From Pelagerythrobacter marensis (GTDB lineage Bacteria > Pseudomonadota > Alphaproteobacteria > Sphingomonadales > Sphingomonadaceae), in contig NZ_CP011805.1 of assembly GCF_001028625.1 (NCBI RefSeq), forward strand, positions 930,001-994,000: 64,000 bases of DNA, in the 5' to 3' direction. The translations under genes were made by a program, and so were the position numbers. Below are positions 37,915-46,680 of the stretch, piece by piece. The first letter of the stretch is position 1. Every line of letters starts with the position of its first letter. The notes under the pieces are model-generated. The model worked only from the letters and a program-made list of their open reading frames with translations. It ran no database searches and was not told the origin of the DNA.

Positions 37915-40800
37915 GTGAATAGCCAGCTCAAGAAGCATGTTTCGACACTCGCGATTGCCGCCGCGGCGTTCGCAACCTTTAGTACCCCGGCGGTCGCTCG
38001 GCCGCAGACCTCCGGGGCGGAGGTTTCGGCGACTGCCTTCCCGCAGGATGCAAGCGATCTCGAGGCCGATCCGCGTGTCACGTACGGGGTCCTGGATAAT
38101 GGGCTGCGTTATGCCATCATGCGCAACCAGACGCCCAAAGGCGTGGCCGCGCTACGGATGCGGATAGACACGGGTTCGTGGAACGAGACCGATGCGCAGC
38201 GCGGTATCGCACACTTCCTGGAGCACATGGCTTTCAACGGTTCGATCAACGTACCCGAAGGGGAAATGGTCAAGCGGCTAGAGCGCCACGGGCTGGCATT
38301 CGGTGCCGACACGAACGCCAGCACGGGTTTCGATCAAACCGTATACAAGCTTAACCTGCCTACTGTCAGCGAAGAGGTGATCGACGAAGCGTTCTTCCTG
38401 ATGCGGGAAACTGCCAGCAATCTGCTGCTTGATGCTGAGGCTATAGACCGCGAACGTGGTGTGATCGCATCGGAAAAGAGTGCCCGGGATTCGGTTGCGT
38501 TTCGTTCCGCCGTCGACAATTTGGCGTTCTTCACGCAAGGCAGCGGCCGGATCGATCGTCTCCCGATCGGGGTCGATGAGACGATTGCGTCGATGCCGCG
38601 AGACGAATTCGTACGCTTCTACCAGGATTATTACCGGCCGGAGAACACGTTCATCGTGTTCGTTGGCGATGTCGATCCCAAGAAAGCTCTGGATAAGATC
38701 GAAAGCTATTTTGGAGACTGGCAGCCCGCTTCCCCGGCCGGCATCAAGCGACCGCTGGTTCCTGCTGCAATCGAGCCAGGGACGATCGGGTACTATCAAG
38801 ATCCGGAAGTGCTGACCTATGTCACGCTCGCTGCTCTCTACCCTTACGAACAAGGCCCCGATACGCTGGCTCGGCGCAAGGCAAAGTTCCTGCGCAATCT
38901 TGGGAACAGCATCGTCACGCGCCGGCTCAGCCGCATGGTTGATGAGGGCAGGGCGCCCTTCCTTTCAGGGAGTCTCGCCAACTATTCGCAGCGGGACATC
39001 GTGGACGGTGCGGCGGTACGTGTGAGGAGCGAGGAGGGCAAGTGGCAGGAAAGCCTGGCGGCTGCCGATGTCGAAGTGCGTCGCGCGTTGCAGTTCGGCT
39101 TCACCCAGGCGGAGCTGGACGAAGAAATCGCCCGCACGCGACGCACTCTGGAAACGGCAGTCGAACGGGCGAATACTCGCAAGACGTATGCGTCGCGCGA
39201 ATACAATTATGCCAAGGCACTGGTCGATGCATTCGACAGCGAGCGTGTGTTTACGTCGCCCCAGGCGAACCTTGCCGCGTTTGAGCAGCACATTGATGGT
39301 CTGACCATCGACGATGTGGAAGCAGCATTCCAGAAGGCATGGCGCGGGTACGAAAAGCCGGCAATCTACCTGTCGACCGCCTTGGAGCTGGAAGATGTGG
39401 AAACGCAGGTAGCCGAAGCCTTGGCAGAGGCACGCACGCTTCCGGTCACCGCCCCGATCGAACGCGCTGTTCAGGATTTCGCCTTCACCGATTTCGGGGA
39501 GCCGGGCGCGATCGTTCAGGATACCTATGTCGAGGATGCGGACGCACATCTCGTGAAGTTCGCGAACAATGTGCGCCTGAACTTCAAGCAGACCGACTTC
39601 GACGCAGGAACGATTTATGTTCAGGCCAAGATCGGGGATGGTTTCTTCTCGATGCCTCCTGGCAACGACGAAGGGCTTCGCAGGCTCGCCGCCAACCTGC
39701 TGAGCCGCAGTGGCGTGGGCCCGCATACCAGCGACGATCTGCGTTCCATCTTTGCCGGTCGTCGTGTTGCTGCGCGACCGATGTTGCGAATTGGCGAGGA
39801 CGCGATCCAGATCCTGGGGGCAACCGATGCCAAGGATCTGGGCGACCAGATGAACCTTATGGCTGCCTATGCCTCCGCGCCGTCTTACCGTGAAACGATC
39901 GCGAGCCAATATCGCGATCAGATCAGAGCCTGGTATCCGACGCACGATGCCACGCCGATCTCGGTCGTAAACAAGGAGGTTCCACGACTGATCCGCTCCG
40001 GCGACGAACGGTACGGCTTTGGCGACCTAGAATCGTTCATGACGCCAACCCTCGACGAAGTTCGTCAGTGGCTGGATCCGCAGCTCAAGAGCGGCCTCAT
40101 CGAAATTACTGTTGTGGGAGATGTGGACAAGCAAACAGTGGTCGATCAGGTCGCCCGCACGTTTGGCGCACTTCCTCTGCGGGCCGACCGTCCCGGTTTG
40201 TATCCCGGTTCGCGCGATCTCGTTTTTCCACAACGCCCGGCAGAGCCGGTGGTGCTCCACCATGCGGGCGTTGCCGACCAGGCGCTTGCTCGCATCTATT
40301 GGCCTGCACCCGATGGCTCAGACCCCGTGACAGTCTATCGCCTTCAGGCCCTGCGTAGCATCCTGCGCAATCGCCTGACCGATGTTCTGCGAGAGGAACT
40401 GGGCAGCACATACTCGCCTGGCGTGGGCTTGGAGGCAAGTGACGAGTCCGAAGACTTCGGCTATGTCTTCGCTCACGTTACGACCGCGCCGGACGCAGCG
40501 TTTGACGTGGTTGAGGAAACCGAGAAGGTGGGCGCGAAGCTCGCTGCAGAAGGCGTCGAGCAGGACGAGTTTCAGCGCGCTATTCAGCCGTTGATCGAAG
40601 ACGTCGCCAGTTCTCTGCAAAACAACGGTTACTGGGTAAATGCGCTTGCAGATGCTCAATCGGATCAGATGGGCTTGGCCCGGTTCCGGGCGCGGGGCAA
40701 AGCTTACAGAACAATGACACCAGAAGATCTTGGTGCGCTTGCGGCGCGGATCTTTAGAGTCGAAGCGGCCTATCCCATCGTGGTCCTGCCCGAACAATAG
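37915..40800 (+). CDS. Secreted M16-family (pitrilysin/PqqL-like) zinc protease
   Basis: A 961-residue protein with a signal peptide (about residues 1-28, ending TPAVA). The inverted zinc motif HxxEH is His100-Phe-Leu-Glu103-His104 and the third ligand is Glu180 (DRERGVI), 76 residues later, the exact M16 spacing. Two repeated M16 halves are present, the second inactive (residues about 530-960), as in single-chain periplasmic enzymes such as PqqL and FusC. These cleave imported proteins of small to medium size. Translation starts at GTG 37915 with GAGGAAAA upstream. It follows the STN receptor by 101 bases on the same strand, pointing to shared function. Confidence 0.9.
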   Translation: MNSQLKKHVSTLAIAAAAFATFSTPAVARPQTSGAEVSATAFPQDASDLEADPRVTYGVLDNGLRYAIMRNQTPKGVAALRMRIDTGSWNETDAQRGIAHFLEHMAFNGSINVPEGEMVKRLERHGLAFGADTNASTGFDQTVYKLNLPTVSEEVIDEAFFLMRETASNLLLDAEAIDRERGVIASEKSARDSVAFRSAVDNLAFFTQGSGRIDRLPIGVDETIASMPRDEFVRFYQDYYRPENTFIVFVGDVDPKKALDKIESYFGDWQPASPAGIKRPLVPAAIEPGTIGYYQDPEVLTYVTLAALYPYEQGPDTLARRKAKFLRNLGNSIVTRRLSRMVDEGRAPFLSGSLANYSQRDIVDGAAVRVRSEEGKWQESLAAADVEVRRALQFGFTQAELDEEIARTRRTLETAVERANTRKTYASREYNYAKALVDAFDSERVFTSPQANLAAFEQHIDGLTIDDVEAAFQKAWRGYEKPAIYLSTALELEDVETQVAEALAEARTLPVTAPIERAVQDFAFTDFGEPGAIVQDTYVEDADAHLVKFANNVRLNFKQTDFDAGTIYVQAKIGDGFFSMPPGNDEGLRRLAANLLSRSGVGPHTSDDLRSIFAGRRVAARPMLRIGEDAIQILGATDAKDLGDQMNLMAAYASAPSYRETIASQYRDQIRAWYPTHDATPISVVNKEVPRLIRSGDERYGFGDLESFMTPTLDEVRQWLDPQLKSGLIEITVVGDVDKQTVVDQVARTFGALPLRADRPGLYPGSRDLVFPQRPAEPVVLHHAGVADQALARIYWPAPDGSDPVTVYRLQALRSILRNRLTDVLREELGSTYSPGVGLEASDESEDFGYVFAHVTTAPDAAFDVVEETEKVGAKLAAEGVEQDEFQRAIQPLIEDVASSLQNNGYWVNALADAQSDQMGLARFRARGKAYRTMTPEDLGALAARIFRVEAAYPIVVLPEQ

Positions 40801-40827
40801 CGCGCCGAACGCAATTTCGTCGCGCAT

Positions 40828-40883
40828 CGGCCACCCTTTTTAGCGCTCGCATCTATCCCCGCGGACGTGGAAAGGGGTGGCCG
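40828..40883. terminator. Inverted repeat after the M16 protease gene
   Basis: CGGCCACCC (40828-40836) and GGGTGGCCG (40875-40883) form a perfect 9-bp stem with a long loop of 38 bases, 28 bases after the protease stop. It is followed by an AT-rich stretch (about 40890-40925) that may hold the promoter of the next gene. Terminator function is uncertain because of the loop length and missing T-tract. Confidence 0.4.
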
Positions 40884-41040
40884 TTGTTCCGATGTATTCA
40901 ATAGTTTAGGGAATTTTTTCTAACCAACTGATCCTCCACCGCTCATTCGCTCGATTCGATACTTGGGAGATGGCAGCGAGGACATATCTTTAGATTTGAT
41001 TCTTTCATACGAAATGGATAGTGCTTCCCGAGGGGGCTCT

Positions 41041-42012
41041 ATGCAGCGCTGTGACTTCTCGTCGAGGAACTTTCCGGAAAGAGACGCTGCAGAGGTGGCG
41101 CGCGAGTTTTATGCGTCGCTGGGGCACATAGAGATCGATCCGCTGGACGAGCACTATGTCGCCGATGTTTCGGTTCTGCTCCTGCCCGATTTGGCGCTGG
41201 CCCAGGTTGCCGCCTCCGCGAATACCGTGCGGCGCACGCCCACGCTTCTCGCCAACAGCAACGACGACCTGCACGTTCAGATGTTGACGGGCGGGTGTGC
41301 GACCATCAGCCAGGTGGGCCAGGAGGACCAGCACCTGCGAGCCGGTGACGTCTGGCTATCAAGCAACGACAGCATATTCCAGTGCGCTTTTGAGCGGGGC
41401 ACCTATGCACGAAGCATCGCCATCCCCCGCGCCGGCTTGACGCCGCATCTGGCGGAAAGCGATTTCGGGCGGACACGGAAGCTGCGATCGACGCCGGAGC
41501 TACAATTGCTGATGCACTATGCAGCAGGCGTTATGGGGCCGCCTGGCTCTACCCCCCTTGGTCCTGATCTGGCGCGTCAGGCCGCCATTCACCTGCATGA
41601 TCTCACCGCGCTGGCGCTGGGGGCCAAGCGCGATGCCGCGCATCGTGCGCAAGGGCGCGGCCTGCGCGCGGCGCGGTACAAGGCGGTGGTCGCCGACCTT
41701 CTGACCAATCTGACCAGCCCCGAGTTGTCGCTCGACTGGCTCGCAGCGCGCCATTCGATATCGCCGCGCTATCTGCGGGACTTGTTTTACGGCGAGCAGA
41801 CCAGCTTTTCCGACTTCGTGCGCAACAAGCGCCTGGACAAGGCACGGGACATGCTCGCTGATTCACGGTTCAGCCACTACAACATCGCAACGATTGCCTA
41901 CGATGTCGGCTTTGGCGACCTTTCCGGGTTCAACCGAATGTTTCAGCGTCGTTTCCGGCAGACGCCGTCCGATCTGCGCGCCACCGCGCGAGAGGTTGCC
42001 GCGCAACGCTGA
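41041..42012 (+). CDS. AraC-family transcriptional regulator
   Basis: A 323-residue regulator. The N-terminal 190 residues resemble the AraC-binding-like domain of the NahR/AraC ring-degradation type (cupin-like; GGCATISQVGQEDQHLRAGDVWL). The C-terminal double helix-turn-helix is complete (LSLDWLAARHSISPRYLRDLF, then YNIATIAYDVGFGDLSGFNRMFQRRFRQTPSDLR). The ATG at 41041 is chosen because GAGGGGG lies just before it; in-frame starts at 40963 and 41011 have no such signal. It stands 141 bases before the autotransporter gene in the same direction and may control it. Confidence 0.9.
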   Translation: MQRCDFSSRNFPERDAAEVAREFYASLGHIEIDPLDEHYVADVSVLLLPDLALAQVAASANTVRRTPTLLANSNDDLHVQMLTGGCATISQVGQEDQHLRAGDVWLSSNDSIFQCAFERGTYARSIAIPRAGLTPHLAESDFGRTRKLRSTPELQLLMHYAAGVMGPPGSTPLGPDLARQAAIHLHDLTALALGAKRDAAHRAQGRGLRAARYKAVVADLLTNLTSPELSLDWLAARHSISPRYLRDLFYGEQTSFSDFVRNKRLDKARDMLADSRFSHYNIATIAYDVGFGDLSGFNRMFQRRFRQTPSDLRATAREVAAQR

Positions 42013-42153
42013 ACACTTTGGCGCCGGGCCACTGTCCCAGAATCCTGTCTCTCTCTCCAAGATATCTGCCGGGCGGACGATAGATTGTCCCTGACGTCGC
42101 CGGTTCGTGGCCCTTCTGCGCGCGCGGTGAAAACCATCAGGAGATTGAGTATC

Positions 42154-45060
42154 GTGACTGCAGAACCCAGGCATTGTGGCAGGTTGTACATCGCGCTTGT
42201 CGCGACCACCGCGCTGGCGGGCGTGCTGACATCCAGCCCGGCATCGGCGCAAACTGTGGGGGCGAAAGGCGATGTCGATCCGGCCGGTGCCGCGGACCCC
42301 TGGATCGTTGCCGGACCCATTTCCGTTGGCGACACTGGCGAAGGCGAACTGTTGATCGCGAACAGCGGCCTGGTCGATAGCGACGGCGGAAGCATCGGTG
42401 TCACTGCCACCGGCTCTGGCGCGGTGACTGTGCGCGGCGAGGGATCGTTCTGGGCAAATAATGCCGGCGATCTCACCATCGGGGATGCCGGAAGCGGAAC
42501 GCTTCGGATCGAAGATCAGGGCGCAGTAACCAATATCGATGGGTATATCGGGCGTCTCGCCGGTTCTGCCGGCACTGTGACCGTCGACGGCCCGGCGTCG
42601 ATCTGGGTCAACGAACTCGAACTATTCGTTGGTGCTTTTGGAGATGGCACGCTGCTGATCGAGAATGGTGGCAAGGTCAGCGACCTTTCAGCCTATGTCG
42701 GCGTTGTCGCTGGCGCCACTGGTGAAGTAACCGTCCGTGGCGCAGGTTCTGTCTGGACGAATGATGCGGTTCTGGTCGTCGGAGAAGCTGGAAGTGGCGT
42801 CGTGCGGATCGAGGATGGCGGCGCGGTCAGCAGTCATGCAGCCTATGTCGGCGTTGTCGCTGGTGCCACCGGTGAAGTAACCGTCCGTGGCGCAGGTTCT
42901 GTCTGGACGAATGACGAGGTTCTGGTTGTCGGAGCAACTGGAAGTGGCGCCTTGCGGATCGAGGATGGCGGCACGGTCAGCAACCTGGGCGACGGAGAGG
43001 TCGGTGTCCACGCCGGCTCGGCCAGCGTGGTGAACGTGCAAGGCGTGGGGTCAAGCTGGACGAATGGCGGAAATTTGCTCATCGGCGACGCGGGCGAAGC
43101 CACAATGACTATCGCGAATGGCGGGGCGGTGAGTAACAACAATGCCGCCATCGGCAGCGATGGAGACTCATCAGGCACGGTGATCGTGACCGGAGCAGGC
43201 TCAAACTGGACGAATGATGGCATTCTTACCGTTGGCACCTTCGGCAACGGCGCGCTGAGCATTGCCGAGAAAGGTGTCGTCACCGTGGATTCCGGCTTCG
43301 GCGCCGTAATCATTGCCGCGCAAGCCACTTCCACCGGCACCCTCAACATCGGCACTGGCGGGGCAGCGGGCATCCTCAGTGCTGAATCGGTGATCTTCGG
43401 CACAGGTGCTGGGACCCTCAATTTCGACCATACCGAGGAAAGTTATGATTTCGACCCGATCATCACCGGCGTGGGCACCATCAACCAGCTCGCCGGTGTC
43501 ACCAGGCTGACCGCCGATTCCGCTTTCTTTACCGGCACCACCAACATCCTCGGCGGTTCACTCTATGTGAATAACGCACTCGGCGGGACGGTGAATGTGA
43601 CAGGGGGCGTGCTCGGCGGAACCGGTCAGGTCGGCACGACAACCCTTAACTCCGGCGGCACGATCGCCCCCGGCAATTCCATCGGTACACTGAATGTGGC
43701 GGGCGATCTGACGATCGAACCCGGCTCCGTCTATGAGGTCGAGGTCAACGCCCTCGGCGAAAGCGATCTTATCGTCGTTGCCGGAACGGTGACCATCAAT
43801 GGTGGGGAAGTCCGAATCATTCCCTTCCCGGATTTTGCCGTCGACACACCGTACAGCATCATCACTGCGAATGGAGGATCGGGCGCTTTCGACAGCGTCA
43901 GCTTCGGCACGGCTTCCCTGTTCATTACCCCAACTCTTGCCTACGGGCTCAATGCGGTGACGGTGACCCTCGCGCTGACCGATTTTAACAGCGTTGCGCT
44001 GACGGCGAACCAGACCGCCGCGGCTGACGGTGCGCAGTCCCTCGGTGCAGGCCCCCTGTTCAACGCCATTGTCCTTCTCGACGATGAAGCTGAGGCTCAA
44101 GGCGCATTCGATGCCATTTCCGGTGAGGTCCATGGTTCGGCAAAGACCGCCCTGCTCGAAGACAGCCGCTTTGCCCGCGAAGCTGTACTGGAGCGCCTCC
44201 GCGGGGCGACGCGCGGAGGCGCCGACGAAACTGGCCAGACCACTAACCTTTGGGCGCAGGGCTTTGGTTCCTGGAGCCGGTGGAGTGGCGACGGCAATGC
44301 CGCGAGGATGGAGCGCGACATTGGCGGGCTGTTTATCGGCGGAGACCATCAGATTGCGGACAATGTCCGCGTCGGTCTGATGGGCGGCTATAACAGCTCG
44401 GGTGTTGAACTCGATGACCGCAAATCCACGGCCTCCATCGACAGCTATACGCTCGGCGCCTACGCGGGTGGCGCCTGGGATGCTGTTTCGTTGAGGGGCG
44501 GGCTCGCCTATAGCTGGCACAGTATCGATACGTCGAGATCCGTAGGGTTCACCGGATTTTCCGACAGTCTCAACGCGTCCTACGATGCCCACACATTCCA
44601 GATTTATACCGAGGCGGCTTATGGCATCGAATACGGGAACGCCCGCTTCGAGCCTTTTGCCAACCTCGCTTACGTGGACCTTGGCACAGACGGATTCACC
44701 GAAGACGGCGGGCCGGCATCACTGATCGCGGCCAATCAGTCGTCGGATGCCACCTTCACCACGCTCGGCGTGCGCGGCGAGGCGCAGATCGATCGCGGCG
44801 ACATGGGTACCACGCTGTCGGGTCTCCTCAGCTGGCGTCACGGCTTCGGTGACGGACCGACGTCAACGCACCGCTTCGATGTCGGCGGCGATGCCTTCAC
44901 CGTCGCAGGCGTGCCGTTCGCTCGCGATGCTCTGGTGATCGGTGCCGGGGTCGAAATGAACCTGACGAAGAACGCCTCTTTCGGCCTGTCCTACTCCGGC
45001 CAACTGGGCTCCGGCCTTTCCGACCATGGGCTAAAGGCCAACGTGGGAGTCCGGTTCTGA
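42154..45060 (+). CDS. Type Va autotransporter with T5SS/PEP-CTERM-type passenger repeats
   Basis: A 968-residue protein. A signal peptide (ending SPASAQ) is followed by about six repeats of around 50 residues with the core GAGSxWTNxxxLxVGxxGxGxLxIxxGGxVS (about residues 75-400), typical of beta-helical adhesin passengers. A linker with GGTIAPGNSIGTLNVAGDL follows, then a C-terminal beta-barrel of about 280 residues (from WAQGFGSWSRWSGDG) ending in GVRF, as expected for BAM insertion. It probably displays an adhesive fibre at the surface. The GTG at 42154, with AGGAG 10 bases upstream, is preferred over TTG 42085 and GTG 42127, which would lengthen the leader. Two repeat units are nearly identical at DNA level. 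Confidence 0.9.
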   Translation: MTAEPRHCGRLYIALVATTALAGVLTSSPASAQTVGAKGDVDPAGAADPWIVAGPISVGDTGEGELLIANSGLVDSDGGSIGVTATGSGAVTVRGEGSFWANNAGDLTIGDAGSGTLRIEDQGAVTNIDGYIGRLAGSAGTVTVDGPASIWVNELELFVGAFGDGTLLIENGGKVSDLSAYVGVVAGATGEVTVRGAGSVWTNDAVLVVGEAGSGVVRIEDGGAVSSHAAYVGVVAGATGEVTVRGAGSVWTNDEVLVVGATGSGALRIEDGGTVSNLGDGEVGVHAGSASVVNVQGVGSSWTNGGNLLIGDAGEATMTIANGGAVSNNNAAIGSDGDSSGTVIVTGAGSNWTNDGILTVGTFGNGALSIAEKGVVTVDSGFGAVIIAAQATSTGTLNIGTGGAAGILSAESVIFGTGAGTLNFDHTEESYDFDPIITGVGTINQLAGVTRLTADSAFFTGTTNILGGSLYVNNALGGTVNVTGGVLGGTGQVGTTTLNSGGTIAPGNSIGTLNVAGDLTIEPGSVYEVEVNALGESDLIVVAGTVTINGGEVRIIPFPDFAVDTPYSIITANGGSGAFDSVSFGTASLFITPTLAYGLNAVTVTLALTDFNSVALTANQTAAADGAQSLGAGPLFNAIVLLDDEAEAQGAFDAISGEVHGSAKTALLEDSRFAREAVLERLRGATRGGADETGQTTNLWAQGFGSWSRWSGDGNAARMERDIGGLFIGGDHQIADNVRVGLMGGYNSSGVELDDRKSTASIDSYTLGAYAGGAWDAVSLRGGLAYSWHSIDTSRSVGFTGFSDSLNASYDAHTFQIYTEAAYGIEYGNARFEPFANLAYVDLGTDGFTEDGGPASLIAANQSSDATFTTLGVRGEAQIDRGDMGTTLSGLLSWRHGFGDGPTSTHRFDVGGDAFTVAGVPFARDALVIGAGVEMNLTKNASFGLSYSGQLGSGLSDHGLKANVGVRF
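42691..42990 (+). repeat. 150-bp tandem duplication in the autotransporter passenger
   Basis: Two adjacent copies, 42691-42840 and 42841-42990, are offset by exactly 150 bases (50 codons). They share long runs of identity, for example the segments beginning GCCTATGTCGGCGTTGTCGC in both. They differ at scattered positions. The other passenger repeats are much more diverged, so this duplication is recent or homogenised. Confidence 0.85.
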
Positions 45061-45069
45061 ACCTGCGCG

Positions 45070-45121
45070 ACGACGCGGCCCGGCACCAATTCCGGTTACG
45101 GGAAGGCTGCGGCCGCGTCGT
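45070..45121. terminator. Hairpin between convergent autotransporter and Rieske genes
   Basis: CGACGCGGCC (45071-45080) and GGCCGCGTCG (45111-45120) form a perfect 10-bp stem, extended by an A-T pair at 45070/45121, with a 30-base loop. It starts 10 bases after the autotransporter stop in a 134-base gap between convergent genes, consistent with a bidirectional transcription stop. No long T-tract follows. Confidence 0.55.
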
Positions 45122-45194
45122 TGCCATGACATACGCCAAAAGGACGTCGTGCCGCCGGCCGAGTTTCCTTTTGGCACATAGCGGCGGCGATCCA

Positions 45195-46574
45195 TCACGC
45201 TTCAGTCGTCTCGCGCTTTTTCGAAACACGGTGCGCAAGAGGATCCAAGCCAGCGGCTTGCCGCAGTTCCTGCTCCGCCTTGTGTGCATCTTTCATCATC
45301 TGGCGGACCTTGATCACGGCCCGGTCGGTGCGTGCCAAATGGTCCTTGTCCCAGCGAGCGATACGCCCTTGTGACATCTGCATGGGTGCATCTCCGCCGA
45401 TAAAGCAGGCCATTCCGGGAAGAGCATCGGACTGAAGCGCGCGCTTCAGAGTAGCGGCCATGAACTTGGCTTTTGTCTTGCCCACCTTGTCTTCGTTGAT
45501 AGAGCCGATCAGCCAGGCGGTGAACGATCCGGCATTGTCGGGCACGAACCAGAAATAGATCCCGTGCACCCCGCCATCCATGAACTCCTCTCCATGGTGG
45601 ACGAGGTTGGGCATGAACCAGCGAATATCGTCGATCGCCTTGGTGCCGCCGTGGCCGCCGGTTTCCCGCAAGCTGGCGTAGACGCCGTTTCCGGGCAGCA
45701 ATTCATACTGCACCCCGCCGCCCATCTTCTGATCGCCGAACAGATAACATGTTCTGTGCAGGCAGCCGACGTGGGTCATGTCGACCGTATTGTCGAGCTG
45801 ATTGAGATAGCTGTAGGGCACCTGCATGCGGCTGCGGATCAGCCGGCCATCGCTCATCACCTCGCGCGCATGCGGCATACTGTCGAGGAATGGTTTGGGT
45901 TCCTCGATCCCCATGTAGACGAAAATGATGCCGTTCACTTCTTCTGCCGGATAGGACTTTGCCTTTACCTTCCCGCAGGCCGGGCTGTCCGGCCCATCGG
46001 CCAGAAATGCAACGCACTCGCCGTGCTTGTCGAACGTCATCCCGTGATAACGGCAGGTGATCGTCCCGACGTCTACTGCGTTCACCTGACCCAGCGAGAG
46101 CAGGGGCCCCCGGTGGGGGCAGCGGTTTTCGAGCGCACATGGGCTGCCGTCTTTATCGCGGAAAAGGACGATATTATCGCCCAGCATCTCCACGGCCTGG
46201 TGCTCATTGTGCTTCAGTTCGTGGCTGAAGAGGGCGGGATACCAGTACTCGCGGAGCCCAAAGAACGGAATTTCTTCCTGATATTCCTCGACGTAATCCC
46301 ACGGGACTTCGGCAAGCGATGCAGGTTTGTCGGCTGAACCATAGTCCCGGAAATAGAATTCCGCCATCTGGGCAGCTTCGGAGGAAAAGAACTGCAGGGC
46401 CGGTTCGCCTATCGCTTCCCGATCGGTCAAGCCGGCCCGATCGGCGACTTTCCGGCGCCAGCGCCTGAACGCGACACCCGCGCCCTCGCGAAGTCTGTCC
46501 CAGTATGAATTGGTAGGGGCGACCGCGTCGAATACCGAATGCGAGTTGCGTTTGTCGGCTGGGGTGCTTGCCAT
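45195..46574 (-). CDS. Rieske non-heme iron oxygenase, single-component (phthalate-dioxygenase class)
   Basis: A 459-residue oxygenase. The Rieske [2Fe-2S] ligands are Cys152, His154 (RCPHRG), Cys174 and His177 (CRYHG). The mononuclear iron site follows the D-x3-D-x2-H-x4-H pattern with Asp265, His268 and His273. No beta-subunit gene is nearby, so it should be an alpha-only enzyme of the phthalate dioxygenase, vanillate demethylase or CarA type. It hydroxylates or O-dealkylates an aromatic ring; the substrate cannot be told from sequence. It lies behind the muconate cycloisomerase gene on the same strand. The reductase at 51,468 is its likely electron donor. The ATG at 46574 is chosen over a longer frame. 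Confidence 0.88.
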   Translation of the reverse strand: MASTPADKRNSHSVFDAVAPTNSYWDRLREGAGVAFRRWRRKVADRAGLTDREAIGEPALQFFSSEAAQMAEFYFRDYGSADKPASLAEVPWDYVEEYQEEIPFFGLREYWYPALFSHELKHNEHQAVEMLGDNIVLFRDKDGSPCALENRCPHRGPLLSLGQVNAVDVGTITCRYHGMTFDKHGECVAFLADGPDSPACGKVKAKSYPAEEVNGIIFVYMGIEEPKPFLDSMPHAREVMSDGRLIRSRMQVPYSYLNQLDNTVDMTHVGCLHRTCYLFGDQKMGGGVQYELLPGNGVYASLRETGGHGGTKAIDDIRWFMPNLVHHGEEFMDGGVHGIYFWFVPDNAGSFTAWLIGSINEDKVGKTKAKFMAATLKRALQSDALPGMACFIGGDAPMQMSQGRIARWDKDHLARTDRAVIKVRQMMKDAHKAEQELRQAAGLDPLAHRVSKKRETTEA

Positions 46575-46680
46575 GTCCAATATCCTTGTTTCAGTTGTGC
46601 GGGCGAGTGTGCCCGGAGCGCGGCTTCCTGTCCGGCGCAAGAATCCAAAGTTTGCGAAAATCGTCCGGCCGCGTCGGCGG

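Noticed and set aside
42691..42990. CRISPR-like array
   Set aside because: The repeat is in frame within a coding region and made of long adjacent units without spacers; it is a protein repeat.
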